From Cyanobacteria bacterium SZAS LIN-3 (GTDB lineage: Bacteria > Cyanobacteriota > Vampirovibrionia > Obscuribacterales > Obscuribacteraceae): a stretch of 53,079 bases of DNA. Where the stretch lies: positions 1-53,079 of the forward strand of contig JAFEAV010000044.1 of assembly GCA_018266215.1 (NCBI GenBank). The letters are read 5' to 3'. Position numbers and translations under genes: made by a program. Positions within the stretch are counted from its first letter, which is position 1; every line of letters starts with the position of its first letter. Below the pieces are notes generated by a model that had not been told where the DNA came from, searched no databases, and saw only the letters and a list, made by a program, of their open reading frames with translations. Of the stretch, positions 34,626-43,704 are shown piece by piece.

Positions 34626-36893
34626 TCAGGAGAGCTTCCACAACTGGTAGTCGTTGAAGTACGTGAGCGCGACTTGACGGCAGTGCTCACAATAGCCAAG
34701 CTTGGAGAAGCGATCGAGAGCTTCCCGGCGAAGTTTCTTGTCTTCGTCGTTCAGATCGATCTCGGATTTGAGCAGGCGCCCGAGCTTCTTGGCGGTTTCA
34801 TCGTTCAGCTTCGCTGCGATGCCACCAGCCAGCTTGGGCAGACTGCGCCAGGTCAGTTCGACCTTGTCCTCGCCAGCATCCTCACCGTCCTGCTCCTCTT
34901 TGCGCTCGACCGCGGCAATAAGGAAGGGGGTGATCTGCGTTTCGACAGAGCGCCGGAAGACGTCGCGCTCGCTGGCGCTCGTCAGTTTCATCCAGGTCTC
35001 GATGTCGCTCAAGAAATCGGTGGACACGTCAACGAGACGTTCCACTTTCTTACCGGCCTGCTCCACGATCTCCACGCACTTCTTCTCACCAGAGGAGTAG
35101 GCGCGGGCGTGAATGCGGTACCGCTCGAAGATCTCGTTGGCCCGACGGTCGAAGTCAGGAGCCATCACTTCGAGAAACTGACGGCGGAGAACACGACGGT
35201 ACTCCTCCTCGATGAGACCAGCCTTGGACTCGATCGAAGTGGGAGCCTTGAGGTATTCCTGGCAGTTCTTCAGAACTTCCTTTTCCTTGTCCGTCAGACC
35301 GGGGGTCTTCTGGAGCTGGGCGATGCGGGCGCGCAGGAACTGCAACATTTCCAGAGTGCTGATGCACTTGTCGTCGCCACCCGTGGCACGCAGGGCCAAC
35401 TCGACGGCTTCCGACATGAGCTTCAGCATCGCGGGCATGTTGAGCCCGTACATGCCTTCGTCCTCGCCGGCTTCCGCCCAGAACTGGCCAACCGACCAGT
35501 ACCGTACTTCCTTCTTCTCCGGCTGGTTGGAAGTCCCGTAGGGACCGCTGCCGGTGCTGAGGGTGCGGCCGAAGCCGTCCGTGCTCTGCTGCTGCGACGG
35601 GGGATTCTTCATCTCCACGACCAGCTGCTCGCCGTCGTACATGCGCGCACGACTGACGATGTCGACCTCCTGCTCCTTCTTCATGCGGCTGATGACCGCA
35701 AGCAGAGCAGCGATCTTGAGCGTCATCGGGTCGAAGTGCGGCTTGTCCCGCATGGCGTCGATGAACTCAGCGTACTCGCTCTCTTCAGACGACACCGACG
35801 TCACATAAGGAACGTTGATGATCTGCAAGCGGCGGGTGAACTTGTTGGGGTCGGCCTGCTCCTTGATGAAGCGGTCGTAGGCGCCGTCGTTGGTCTGGCC
35901 AATCATGACCGAGTCCAACGGTTCGAAGCCACTGCGCGCGACCTTGGCCTTCTTGTGGCCGTGCTCGTGATCACAGTCGTGATCGTCGGAGCTGCAACCA
36001 GCCGGGATGCGGCGGTCGTTGGTCGCTTCGAGGAGCAAATCCAGCTCGTCGGCGGAGCCGGTCTGGTTGCCGCCAGAGGCCGCGGATCCGAAGATCTCGG
36101 GCATGTCGACCACACCGCGGCTGCCCTTGCGCAGAGCCGTCGCCAGCGTGCAGTCCTTGGACCAGGTGGCGATGCCGAACTTGCGGCTGGACAGACGCAG
36201 AGCCTGGATCTGGACATTCATAAGGTTCGGCGTCTCGCCTTCCTTCAGCCCTTCCATGATCTGCGACCAGCAGACCTGGCAAGGCTGGCCGGAGGTGGCC
36301 AGAAGGTCGCGCAGGGAGGGCTTGGGCTTGACGCCCTTGCCGACTGCGGCAGCTTCCGCCTCGCGGTGCTTGTCGGTCAGTTCCAGCATCTCGGCGATCG
36401 CGTCAATCCGCTCGGGGTCGAGCAGATTGAGAAGGTTGACCGGATTTTCGTGGACCGGGCAGTCCTGAACCGCGTAGACGATCTCGCCTTCCAGGCAATC
36501 CTTGAAGGCGTCAGCAAGAAGACTCTTGCCGGAACCAGGACCGCCCTTGAGCAGATAGGCCAACCGCAGCTGGTAACCGTTTGCGGCGGCGGCGCGGAGG
36601 TTGTTCATGATTCGCGCGACAGTGCGCTGCGAACCCTTGACCCGTTTGAAAGCCTTCCACGAAGGTACGCCCATCTTCTTGAGCATGCTCAAGTAGGGGC
36701 GAAGAGCCTCGGGCGCGGTCTTGATGTCGACCTCACCCTTGGACTCGATAGCTCGGACGAGCGTTGCGGCGGCAGTGTCGGCGATCTCAGGGTTGTTCTT
36801 CAATCGCTTGAGGAACTCACCATAAGGAATCGTTTCGACGACCACCGACTCAAGTCCGAGCAAATTCTGAAGATCTTGCTCGTTAAAAGCCAT
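34626..36893 (-). CDS. PrkA-family AAA serine kinase, divergent copy 2 with His-rich insert
   Basis: 755 residues from the ATG at 36893 (AAGGAGG upstream); a longer frame upstream lacks support. The PrkA core starts YLLKGGPGSGKSLLADAFKD near residue 112 and has the family block CPVHENPVNLLNLLDPERID near 141, parallel to RVHDNPLNLFF in copy 1. A histidine/aspartate-rich stretch (DDHDCDHEHGHKK, about 301-313) absent from copy 1 looks like a metal-binding loop. The middle and C-terminal parts share order with copy 1 but are strongly diverged. The two kinases are adjacent, so this is an old duplication kept as a pair. Confidence 0.85.
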   Translation of the reverse strand: MAFNEQDLQNLLGLESVVVETIPYGEFLKRLKNNPEIADTAAATLVRAIESKGEVDIKTAPEALRPYLSMLKKMGVPSWKAFKRVKGSQRTVARIMNNLRAAAANGYQLRLAYLLKGGPGSGKSLLADAFKDCLEGEIVYAVQDCPVHENPVNLLNLLDPERIDAIAEMLELTDKHREAEAAAVGKGVKPKPSLRDLLATSGQPCQVCWSQIMEGLKEGETPNLMNVQIQALRLSSRKFGIATWSKDCTLATALRKGSRGVVDMPEIFGSAASGGNQTGSADELDLLLEATNDRRIPAGCSSDDHDCDHEHGHKKAKVARSGFEPLDSVMIGQTNDGAYDRFIKEQADPNKFTRRLQIINVPYVTSVSSEESEYAEFIDAMRDKPHFDPMTLKIAALLAVISRMKKEQEVDIVSRARMYDGEQLVVEMKNPPSQQQSTDGFGRTLSTGSGPYGTSNQPEKKEVRYWSVGQFWAEAGEDEGMYGLNMPAMLKLMSEAVELALRATGGDDKCISTLEMLQFLRARIAQLQKTPGLTDKEKEVLKNCQEYLKAPTSIESKAGLIEEEYRRVLRRQFLEVMAPDFDRRANEIFERYRIHARAYSSGEKKCVEIVEQAGKKVERLVDVSTDFLSDIETWMKLTSASERDVFRRSVETQITPFLIAAVERKEEQDGEDAGEDKVELTWRSLPKLAGGIAAKLNDETAKKLGRLLKSEIDLNDEDKKLRREALDRFSKLGYCEHCRQVALTYFNDYQLWKLS

Positions 36894-37792
36894 GTGTGCC
36901 TCCTTCATATAGAAGTTGCGTCCAGCTCCAGGCCAACCGAAACTAAATCGGTACCGGCGCTGAATCTGGGGATTAGAACTAGGCAGCAGCAACAGGCAGG
37001 TCGACTCACGGGGGTGGGTCAATCTGCGAAGTCCGCCGAGTAGCGTTAGACGAAATCCTTCAGAACTCTCATATCAACGCGGGTTGCGAAGAAGAGAGAA
37101 GGGAAGGGACGGCGCTACGAAATGAAAGCCATTGGTACTACATCTGTAATCGGCCCGATACGCTTCGAAATTCCAACTGCCAGCCGCATCATCAATAGAT
37201 GAATCCAAGTCCGTGAAAATCTCCCGAAGGTCGGGTTGGTGGATCTGGGATGGGTTTGGGGCGATGGCTGCTGTTTGGGGAAGGTTCCGGGAAAAAAAGG
37301 TGATATACCGATGAATATGCTCAACGTATCAGACGCAGCCGGAAGCTCAAAACATGTGGCCAACCTCATATAGAGGGCTCTTGGCGATGCTAAAGAAAAG
37401 GCTAATCGCTACTGAAAACCGCCTTCGGAAAAGACTTTGTCAAGCGGCCATAAAAATGCCACATATGGGCGTTACAGTTCGTTATCAAGGGGTCTTGATC
37501 GAGCCTCTTAACGTGATTATTTTTGGGGTATATTAAGAGCCACCTGCAAACCGTGAAAACGCGCTAATCGTGGGCGTTTCCAGGATTTTGTTTCGTTAAT
37601 GCGTTCAGGTAACATTAGCGCAGTTGGCGTAAGGCCGCATCTGTGGCTGCGCGAGGCGCCTGGCGGCGCTGGTTGTCATGTGCCGCCCGTGGCCGCAAAA
37701 ACGAGCTTGATAACCAACCTTGAAGGCTGAAATTGGAGTTGTCATGAGCTATTGCGGGTTGCGCTAGGGGTTTTCCACAGGTCCTGTTTGCA
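36894..37792. other. 899-base gap between prfB and kinase genes, no gene seen
   Basis: The kinase-side part should contain the operon promoter and a long leader on the minus strand; apart from a small CCCGA/TCGGG hairpin no strong structure was found. The prfB-side half has lower GC and a CTCTTAA/TTAAGAG inverted repeat (about 37504 and 37534). No RNA gene or protein was recognised. Confidence 0.45.
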
Positions 37793-38909
37793 CTACTTGG
37801 AATCGCCGGCGCGGAAGCGCAAATAGCCCTCGATCAACTGGTCGAGGTCGCCGTTCAGGATCGATTCCACGTGGGGGGTCTCAAACTTGGTGCGATTGTC
37901 TTTGACCATGCGATCGTCGAGCACATACGAGCGGATGGCATTACCAAAAGTCGCCTGCAGGGTTTCACCTTTTAGCCTGGCCAGCTCTTCCTCGCGTTCG
38001 GCGTGTTTGATTGCCAGAAGTTTGGAGCGCAGGAGTTCCATGGCCAGGGCCTTGTTTTGCAGCTGACTTCTTTCCTGCTGGCATTTGACGGCTATGCCGG
38101 TCGGTTTGTGAACGATTCGCACGGCTGACTCAACTTTATTGACGTTCTGGCCGCCGGCTCCGCCCGAGCGCATGGTATCGATTTCGATGTCGTCATCTTT
38201 GATTTCGACTATGTGATCGATGTCTTTCATCATCGGGCTGACGTCGACGGCGGCGAAGCTTGTCTGGCGGGAATCGTTGCCCTGTTTGAATGGGGACTTG
38301 CGCACCAGGCGGTGTACCCCCTTTTCACAACTGAGGTAGCCAAAAGCAAAGGGGCCATCAGCGCGGAAGGTCACACTCTTGAGGCCGGCCTCTTCCCCGG
38401 GGGACTGGTCCAGGATGTCGGTTTTAAAGCCGCGGTTCTGGCACCAGCGTAAATACATGCGCAAAAGCATTTCGGTCCAGTCCTGGGCGTCGGTGCCACC
38501 GGCTCCGGCGTTGATTGTCACTATGGCGGAAGCATCGTCATATTCGCCGCTGAGCAGTTTGGTCAGCTCGAAACTGCTCAGTTGCTCCGAAAGTTTTTTC
38601 AGGCCCTTTTCAATCTCGGCCGTTATTGATTCGTCGTTTTCCTCAAGGCCCACTTCCAGAAGGACGCGCAAATCGGAAATCTCGCGCTGCCAGTTTTCCT
38701 GTTGTTCAATCGATGCCTTGAGTCGGCTTATTTTCTGGGTGGCGTTCTGGGCCCGGGTGGAGTCATTCCAGAAGTTCGGTTCGAGGGTCTCGTGCTCGAG
38801 ACCGGCTAATTCCTCTTTCTGGGCATCCAGGTCAAAGATATTCGCCGACTTTCGTCAAGCGCTCCTCTATTTCTTCCACGTCTCTTTTTAGTTCGGATAA
38901 CATCATCAT
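37793..38909 (-). CDS. prfB: Peptide chain release factor 2, with programmed +1 frameshift
   Basis: About 371 residues after frameshifting. The first frame starts in a run of three ATGs (38909-38901) and reads MMMLSELKRDVEEIEERLTK then GEYL and UGA at 38834-38832. Shifting +1 at CUU-UGA-C (skipping the base at 38834) continues DLDAQKEELAGLEHETLEPN and joins the main frame, which ends at 37793. Diagnostic motifs are the SPF stop-codon reader in RKSPFKQGND and the GGQ peptidyl-hydrolysis motif in MRSGGAGGQNVNKVESAVR. RF2 releases peptides at UAA and UGA and tunes its own level through this UGA. The usual Shine-Dalgarno-like stimulator just upstream of the slip site is weak here. Divergent from the oxidoreductase gene. 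Confidence 0.97.
38831..38840 (-). promoter_or_regulatory. prfB: prfB programmed frameshift site
   Basis: Minus-strand UAU-CUU-UGA-C, identical to the core of the classic RF2 slip site. Low RF2 leaves the UGA unread so the ribosome slips +1 and makes RF2. The bases just upstream are GUCGGCGAA rather than an AGGGGG-like stimulator, so efficiency may rely on other features. Confidence 0.95.
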
Positions 38910-39002
38910 CTTGTTGGAATACCGCGGCCCTGATTTTGGGTAGAAGTGAAATTGTAGATAGTAATTATAGTAGCCCCGAGAGTCGGCTGTGTGTAAAGCG
39001 CC

Positions 39003-40241
39003 ATGACAATTTCCATTTGGCTTGATAAGCGCTCCCAGGCGGATGGCGCCAGGGTGCAGACGGTGAGCGCCGACCTTGCCATCATAGGTGGTGGCTTAAT
39101 CGGTGCTTCCACCGCTTACTATGCCGCTCGTCGCGGTGTGAAAAATATCGTTGTTCTGGAGGCCGGGCAAATCGCCGGCGGCGCCTCCGGTCGTAATGGT
39201 GGTTTTGTCCTGCGCGGCATACATACTTACTATGATTCCTGCGTCAGTCAGTACGGCCAGGCGGTTGCTTCCTTCGTCTATCAGTTTGGTGTCGATAATC
39301 AGAAGCTGATCAAAGAGTTTATTGCCGAGCACAATGTTGACATAGATTTTGACCCGTGCGGTTCCTATCTTCTTGCTTCGTCCCTGGAAGAATTCGATGA
39401 ACTCTCGCGTTCGGCTAAGCTGATGCAGCGTGATGGTTTCCCGGTTGAGCTTCTGCGTGATGATCCGATAGACCGTGGTTATTATGGGGCCCTTTATAAC
39501 GAGTGCGACTTCGGCATCAATCCGGTCAAGCTGGTGCGCGCTCTTCTTGATTGCAGCCAGGCCCGGGTGCTCGATGAGCAGCCCGTGCGCCGTCTGGAAG
39601 TGCATTCGGAAGGGGGCACGAAAATTACCGCCACCGACTATGTCGTCATGGCCAAACAAGTGGTGCTGGCCACCAACGCTTACATGCCTTTACTGGAGCC
39701 GACCTTCCTGGAGCGAGTCAGCCCCTGTCGCGGTCAGATGTTTGCCACCGCCCCCCTCAAGAAAAAGTTTCTGGACAAGATCTGCTACGCCAATTACGGC
39801 TGGGAGTATTTCAGACAATTGCCAGACCGCAGGCTGGTTATGGGCGGATGTCGCCAGTTTTTTCTGGATCAGGAAGTGGGTTATGGCGACCTTGTCACCC
39901 GCAATATTCAGGGCGAGCTTGAGCACTATATGAAAGATCACTTCCCCGAGCTGGCCGGCGTACATATCGAGCATCGCTGGTCGGGGGTCATGGCCTTCAC
40001 CGCGGACGGTCTGCCGCTTCTGGGCGAGCTGCCTCACTTGCCCGGTGTTTTCTTCGCCGTCGGCTGTAACGGGCACGGCCTGGGTTATGGCCTCAACCTC
40101 GGGCGCCTGACCGTGGCATTCAGTCAGGGAGATGAGCCGGCCGGCGTCTTCGATGTGCGGCGCAAGCCCTTCCCCTTCAGTCTCGGTGCGGCAGGCAAAG
40201 AACTGGCCGCCACTTCATCAAGCAGCGAAGAAGGGCCCTGA
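39003..40241 (+). CDS. FAD-dependent amine oxidoreductase (DAO family, PuuB-like)
   Basis: 412 residues. The N-terminal Rossmann motif is LAIIGGGLIGASTAYYAARR (residues 25-44), followed by VVLEAGQIAGGASGRNGGFV with the SGRNGG FAD contact of gamma-glutamylputrescine oxidase and sarcosine oxidase relatives. Later blocks SPCRGQMFATAP near 240 and HRWSGVMAFTADGLPLLGEL near 322-341 are typical of the DAO fold, as is the closing GCNGHGLGYGLNLG near 359. It should oxidise an amine or amino acid to an imine with FAD; the substrate is unknown. A divergent 93-base gap separates it from prfB. It ends with UGA, confirming UGA as a normal stop. Confidence 0.9.
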   Translation: MTISIWLDKRSQADGARVQTVSADLAIIGGGLIGASTAYYAARRGVKNIVVLEAGQIAGGASGRNGGFVLRGIHTYYDSCVSQYGQAVASFVYQFGVDNQKLIKEFIAEHNVDIDFDPCGSYLLASSLEEFDELSRSAKLMQRDGFPVELLRDDPIDRGYYGALYNECDFGINPVKLVRALLDCSQARVLDEQPVRRLEVHSEGGTKITATDYVVMAKQVVLATNAYMPLLEPTFLERVSPCRGQMFATAPLKKKFLDKICYANYGWEYFRQLPDRRLVMGGCRQFFLDQEVGYGDLVTRNIQGELEHYMKDHFPELAGVHIEHRWSGVMAFTADGLPLLGELPHLPGVFFAVGCNGHGLGYGLNLGRLTVAFSQGDEPAGVFDVRRKPFPFSLGAAGKELAATSSSSEEGP

Positions 40242-40269
40242 GACAGAGACTTTGCGGTGACTTCAGACC

Positions 40270-41397
40270 TTACGGCGTGAAGACGTTTTTGTCGATTACA
40301 CGCTGGGAGCAGGCGAAAGTAACACCTTTAGCCGATTCCTGACCTTTGGTCTTGACCGTGGCAAGAATGTCGGAAGGGCATGGATAATCCATCGGGATGA
40401 TCACAGTCAGCTCGGTTTCGGTGGCTGCCGTGGGTGATGCCGTCTGAACCAGCTGGCCATCAGGTGTTTTGAAAAGTACCTGGTTGTCGCTGGCTGTGGC
40501 TGAGAAGCCTTTGCCCGAAATGATGATCGGTCCGCCGGGGGCGGCGCCGTAAAGGTTGACTCCGGTGACTTCCGGGGCGGCCGAGATTTTGATGTAGAGG
40601 GGATCGCATTTGACTCCGGCTATCCACAACGTTACCGTGCGCTTGCCTCCGGCCAGGCCAGTGGGCACTTGAAACTCAAGACTGGTGGCTGTGGCTTTGG
40701 TGATGGTGGCGGAGGTTGTGTCTACGGTCAGTCTGTAGGCGCTCTTGTCGGTGGGGAAATTTTTGCCGCTGATTGTTACCTTGTCGCCGATGGCGCAGTT
40801 AACGGGCTTGATGTCAGAAACTTTGATTTTAAGCGTGGTCAAGACCCAGCTCAAAGTGGCGCCGGTTGGGCCGAAGCTGTTGATGATCAGTTGCGACTGG
40901 CCGGCGTTAACCAGGTTGGAAAGATTGAGAGAGACTGAATCTTTGCCTTTGAAGGCTTTTTCGTTGAGAATTTCGCGGCCGTTGAGATTGATGCGAATGC
41001 CCTGCATCTTGGCCTGGCCGTTGGCGCCGTTAGTGACGGTGAAGGTCAGGGGCAGCGTCTGCTGGCCGTCCTTGAGCTCGATAAATGTGGATGCGGTTTT
41101 CCAGCCGGCAGCTTTCTGGGTAATCAGAGTCGGGCCTTGCAAGGCCACGAGATCGGAGGTCTTGGGTACAACGGTGGCCTGACCGCCGGCGGGAGCGGCT
41201 CCTGTAGCAGTCTTGGTCTCGGTAGTCGTGGTCGTTGTCGTGGGGGTGGTTCTGGTCTGGTAAGCGGGAGCGGCGGCGGAAGCGGTCTTGGACTGGGCCA
41301 GTGAGGCAGGGCCGGTGAGGCTTAAGCTCAATGCCGCGAGCAAACTCAAGGTTGATCCGGCGGCACGCAAGTTGAGAGTCTTCACTTTTGAATTCAC
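40270..41397 (-). CDS. Secreted IPT/TIG-domain protein
   Basis: About 375 residues. No ATG is available; the GTG at 41397 has TGGAGC nine bases upstream, and a GTG at 41412 is another choice. Signal peptide (TLSLLAALSLSLTGPASLAQ), then a Thr/Ala-rich linker. Two immunoglobulin-like IPT/TIG repeats are seen, with motifs AIGDKVTISGKNFPTD near 210 and APGGPIIISGKGFSATASDN near 290. A beta-rich first domain with NLNGREILNEKAF precedes them. Probably an extracytoplasmic binding or surface protein; partner unknown. It is convergent with the oxidoreductase gene. Confidence 0.75.
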   Translation of the reverse strand: MNSKVKTLNLRAAGSTLSLLAALSLSLTGPASLAQSKTASAAAPAYQTRTTPTTTTTTTETKTATGAAPAGGQATVVPKTSDLVALQGPTLITQKAAGWKTASTFIELKDGQQTLPLTFTVTNGANGQAKMQGIRINLNGREILNEKAFKGKDSVSLNLSNLVNAGQSQLIINSFGPTGATLSWVLTTLKIKVSDIKPVNCAIGDKVTISGKNFPTDKSAYRLTVDTTSATITKATATSLEFQVPTGLAGGKRTVTLWIAGVKCDPLYIKISAAPEVTGVNLYGAAPGGPIIISGKGFSATASDNQVLFKTPDGQLVQTASPTAATETELTVIIPMDYPCPSDILATVKTKGQESAKGVTFACSQRVIDKNVFTP

Positions 41398-41547
41398 TGT
41401 CTTTAGCTCCACATTCGATGGTGTTTGTTATGGGACCCTACCCAAGGTTGATTATCCCAACTTACTCGATCATATTGTAGCCTCTTGATAGCTCGTACTT
41501 TTACCTGGCCTGTAATCAGTATACTATTTCATATAATATATAGGCGG

Positions 41548-41606
41548 AAAAAAGGAAACCACCGACCCGGTTGGCGAGCTGAACGCTCACTTTCCCGGAT
41601 CGGTGG
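41548..41606 (-). terminator. Terminator after the 118-residue orphan gene
   Basis: On the minus strand CCACCGA ... CCGG pairs with CCGG ... TCGGTGG around a loop that itself can pair (GAGCG), followed by TTTCCTTTTTT. Confidence 0.85.
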
Positions 41607-41646
41607 CAACGCCCTGAGACCAGGCTATTCAGCCCGGCTCAGTTCC

Positions 41647-42003
41647 TCAAGCGTTGTTCAGCTCGTCGGTGGTCCACAACGACTGGCTGATGACATTGCC
41701 CTTCAGGTTCTTCAGGGCAATGAAATAACAAGGTCCGCTCGACCACGGCTCGGCCTGGATGAACTCTTCGTACACTCGCCCGTCCGGTAGGGTATACCGG
41801 TGCAGGTTGGCGACGACGTCCTTCCAGGCTCCCGTGATCTTGCCGATCACCTCGATTTTGGCAACCGGCACAACAACCTGGCGGTCGAAGGGCACGGCCT
41901 TCCCGTTGGGGAGGATCCGAGCACCAACTTCACGCACGGTCTGCTTGCGCGAAACCTTGTCACTTGCCCACTTGTTCAAACCAACGTATTGATCGCAGCG
42001 CAT
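41647..42003 (-). CDS. Small orphan protein
   Basis: 118 residues from the ATG at 42003 with a perfect AAGGAG site seven bases away. A longer upstream frame would run through a structured leader and is not chosen. No signal peptide. The middle is beta-rich with QVVVPVAKIEVIGKITGAW and the C-terminal half has YEEFIQAEPWSSGPCYFIAL, then KNLKGNVISQS. No family recognised. It is a single gene with its own structured leader and strong terminator, which suggests high, regulated expression. Confidence 0.65.
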   Translation of the reverse strand: MRCDQYVGLNKWASDKVSRKQTVREVGARILPNGKAVPFDRQVVVPVAKIEVIGKITGAWKDVVANLHRYTLPDGRVYEEFIQAEPWSSGPCYFIALKNLKGNVISQSLWTTDELNNA

Positions 42004-42035
42004 GTTTTTTCTCCTTGGAGTCGATTTGGGCGTTG

Positions 42036-42108
42036 ACGCAGCTGTCTCCCGAGCCCATGAGTCGGAGACCGAGTGATTGCCCTGGGGCCCATCACCGGTT
42101 AGCTGCGT
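42036..42108 (-). ncRNA. Three-way-junction leader RNA of the orphan gene
   Basis: On the minus strand ACGCAGCU (42108-42101) pairs perfectly with AGCUGCGU (42043-42036). It encloses CCGGUGAU (42098-42091) with AUCAC-u-CGG (42077-42069) and GUCUCC (42069-42064) with GGAGAC (42049-42044). It ends 20 bases before the AAGGAG ribosome site (42016-42011). The form repeats that seen upstream of the ParB-fold and moxR genes. Confidence 0.5.
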
Positions 42109-42500
42109 ATCTGGCTTGTGCAAAGCCGTCACTGACAGGAAAGTCGGCTCACAAAATGTGAGGCGAAAATCCCTGAAGACGTGTTGCTCACTGTAAGTTA
42201 CTGAAATGAAGATTTTTCAGCACAGCCGGATAAGATCTGGTCGACATCAATTCCCACAAAGCGATAAGTTCCGCAAGACCAGCTCGAGATGGTCAATGGG
42301 AAGTAAATCGGGGGGAATGGAGATTGCGAAGGATTTTTTTTGAAGGTTGAAGTTTGTGGGACAAATGGTGGACGCATTCAACCTAGGCCCGGACCGCGTG
42401 GGTTTACAAGAGGGTATCTTTAAACACCCTTCATAATGCCTCTGATGCGCCTCGCGCGTTCAAAAACCGTCTGGCGCAGTTAACGCACCGGGGCCCTGAA

Positions 42501-43511
42501 TCAGTTGAGAGCGGGAGCGCCGGCATCGACTTTTTCAAAGAAGGTTTCCACTTCTTCGCGGGTCGGCAGAGCGGGTATGGCTCCGGCTTTCGTACAGGTG
42601 ATGGCGCCGATAGCGTTAGCTCTGCGAATGATTTCGGCAAGTACGTCCTGGTCCATGGCAATCAGGGCTTCGCGCTTGTCGGGAGCTGATTTGATCAGGG
42701 GCAGGAGGCCGCCCAGAACGCCGGAGTTGAATCCGTCGCCGGCTCCGGTGGCCTCTACGAGTTCGACCTGGAAACCCTGGACCGTACGGCCGCCATGCTT
42801 GGTGGCAAAGTATGCGCCGCGGCTATCCAGGGTAATAATCAAAAGCGGCAGGTTGTGTTCTTCTCGCAGTTCATCGGCGGCTTTCCGCTCTCTCGAACCG
42901 GTCAGAAACTCCAGCTCGTCTTCATTGATTTTGACAACGTCGGCCCAGCTCAGGGTGTTGAGAATGGTCTGCTTGCACGTTTCGCGCGAGGGCCAGAGGC
43001 TGATGCGCACATTGGGATCGTAGGAAACGAGCATCTTGTGCGCCCTGGCCAGTTCCACCGCTTTCTTGGTGGATTCGGCGGCCGGACTTTCTATCAATGA
43101 TATTGAGCCGAAGTGCAGGACCGAGCCCAGGGCAAATAGGTGCTGCTTCAGATCGTTGGGTTGTAATTTGGTGTCGGCACAGCTGATGCGCGAAAATTCG
43201 GCCAGCTTGCGGTCACCGGTGGCGGTTGTGACGACATAGGCCATGCGCGTCTGGGCGGTGGGGTCGAGGATGGCTCCGTCGACATTTATGCCCTCGGTTT
43301 CGAGGATAGAGCGTAACCAGCGGCCGAAGGCATCATCTGAAATGCGACCGATAAAGGCCGTGGGCACACCCTGCCTGGCAAGGCCTACGGCGGTGTTGGC
43401 CGGCGCTCCACCGGCGGCTTTGGTGAAGCTCTGCGCCTGGTCCAATTCCGCTCCGACAGTAGTGCAAACCCAGTCAACTAGGATTTCTCCAAGACAAAGA
43501 ACATCGGCCAT
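42501..43511 (-). CDS. PfkB-family sugar kinase (fructokinase-like)
   Basis: 336 residues from the ATG at 43511. The N-terminus MADVLCLGEILVDWV and AAGGAPANTAVGLARQG (about residues 32-48) are the PfkB signature 1 region; VEATGAGDGFNSGVLGGLLP near 249-268 is signature 2, with the catalytic Asp in GAGD. VSYDPNVRISLWPS near 170 is typical of fructokinases. It probably phosphorylates fructose or a related ketose with ATP. No PTS or sugar transporter is adjacent; the glycosidases are 33 kb away. The gene stands alone, divergent from the RDD gene. Confidence 0.9.
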   Translation of the reverse strand: MADVLCLGEILVDWVCTTVGAELDQAQSFTKAAGGAPANTAVGLARQGVPTAFIGRISDDAFGRWLRSILETEGINVDGAILDPTAQTRMAYVVTTATGDRKLAEFSRISCADTKLQPNDLKQHLFALGSVLHFGSISLIESPAAESTKKAVELARAHKMLVSYDPNVRISLWPSRETCKQTILNTLSWADVVKINEDELEFLTGSRERKAADELREEHNLPLLIITLDSRGAYFATKHGGRTVQGFQVELVEATGAGDGFNSGVLGGLLPLIKSAPDKREALIAMDQDVLAEIIRRANAIGAITCTKAGAIPALPTREEVETFFEKVDAGAPALN

Positions 43512-43704
43512 CTTGATAGCTGCTCCCGAAAAATTTTTGCAAAGTTGAAGCATTATACATGGGTCGAAAAGCCTGATGACAGCCCGGATTTTCCTGAACG
43601 GTTAAAGGATGTTAAAAATTTGTGGCATAATTATTATCTGGCGCTAATATCTTGGCGTCCTTATACCGAGGATCCAGTAAAATTTTCGGAAGCAGATAAG
43701 TGCC

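Noticed and set aside
32306..37043. Two long plus-strand open frames (about 780 and 810 codons) opposite the PrkA genes
   Set aside because: Same shadow effect of GC-rich genes on the other strand; the minus-strand frames have Walker motifs and ribosome sites.
37504..37540. CTCTTAA/TTAAGAG inverted repeat
   Set aside because: Seven pairs around a 23-base AT-rich loop with no gene context; expected by chance in AT-rich sequence of this size.
37793..38671. prfB as a single-frame gene starting at TTG 38671
   Set aside because: The frame continues upstream as RF2-like sequence to a UGA that is bypassed by a canonical CUU-UGA-C frameshift from the ATG near 38909.
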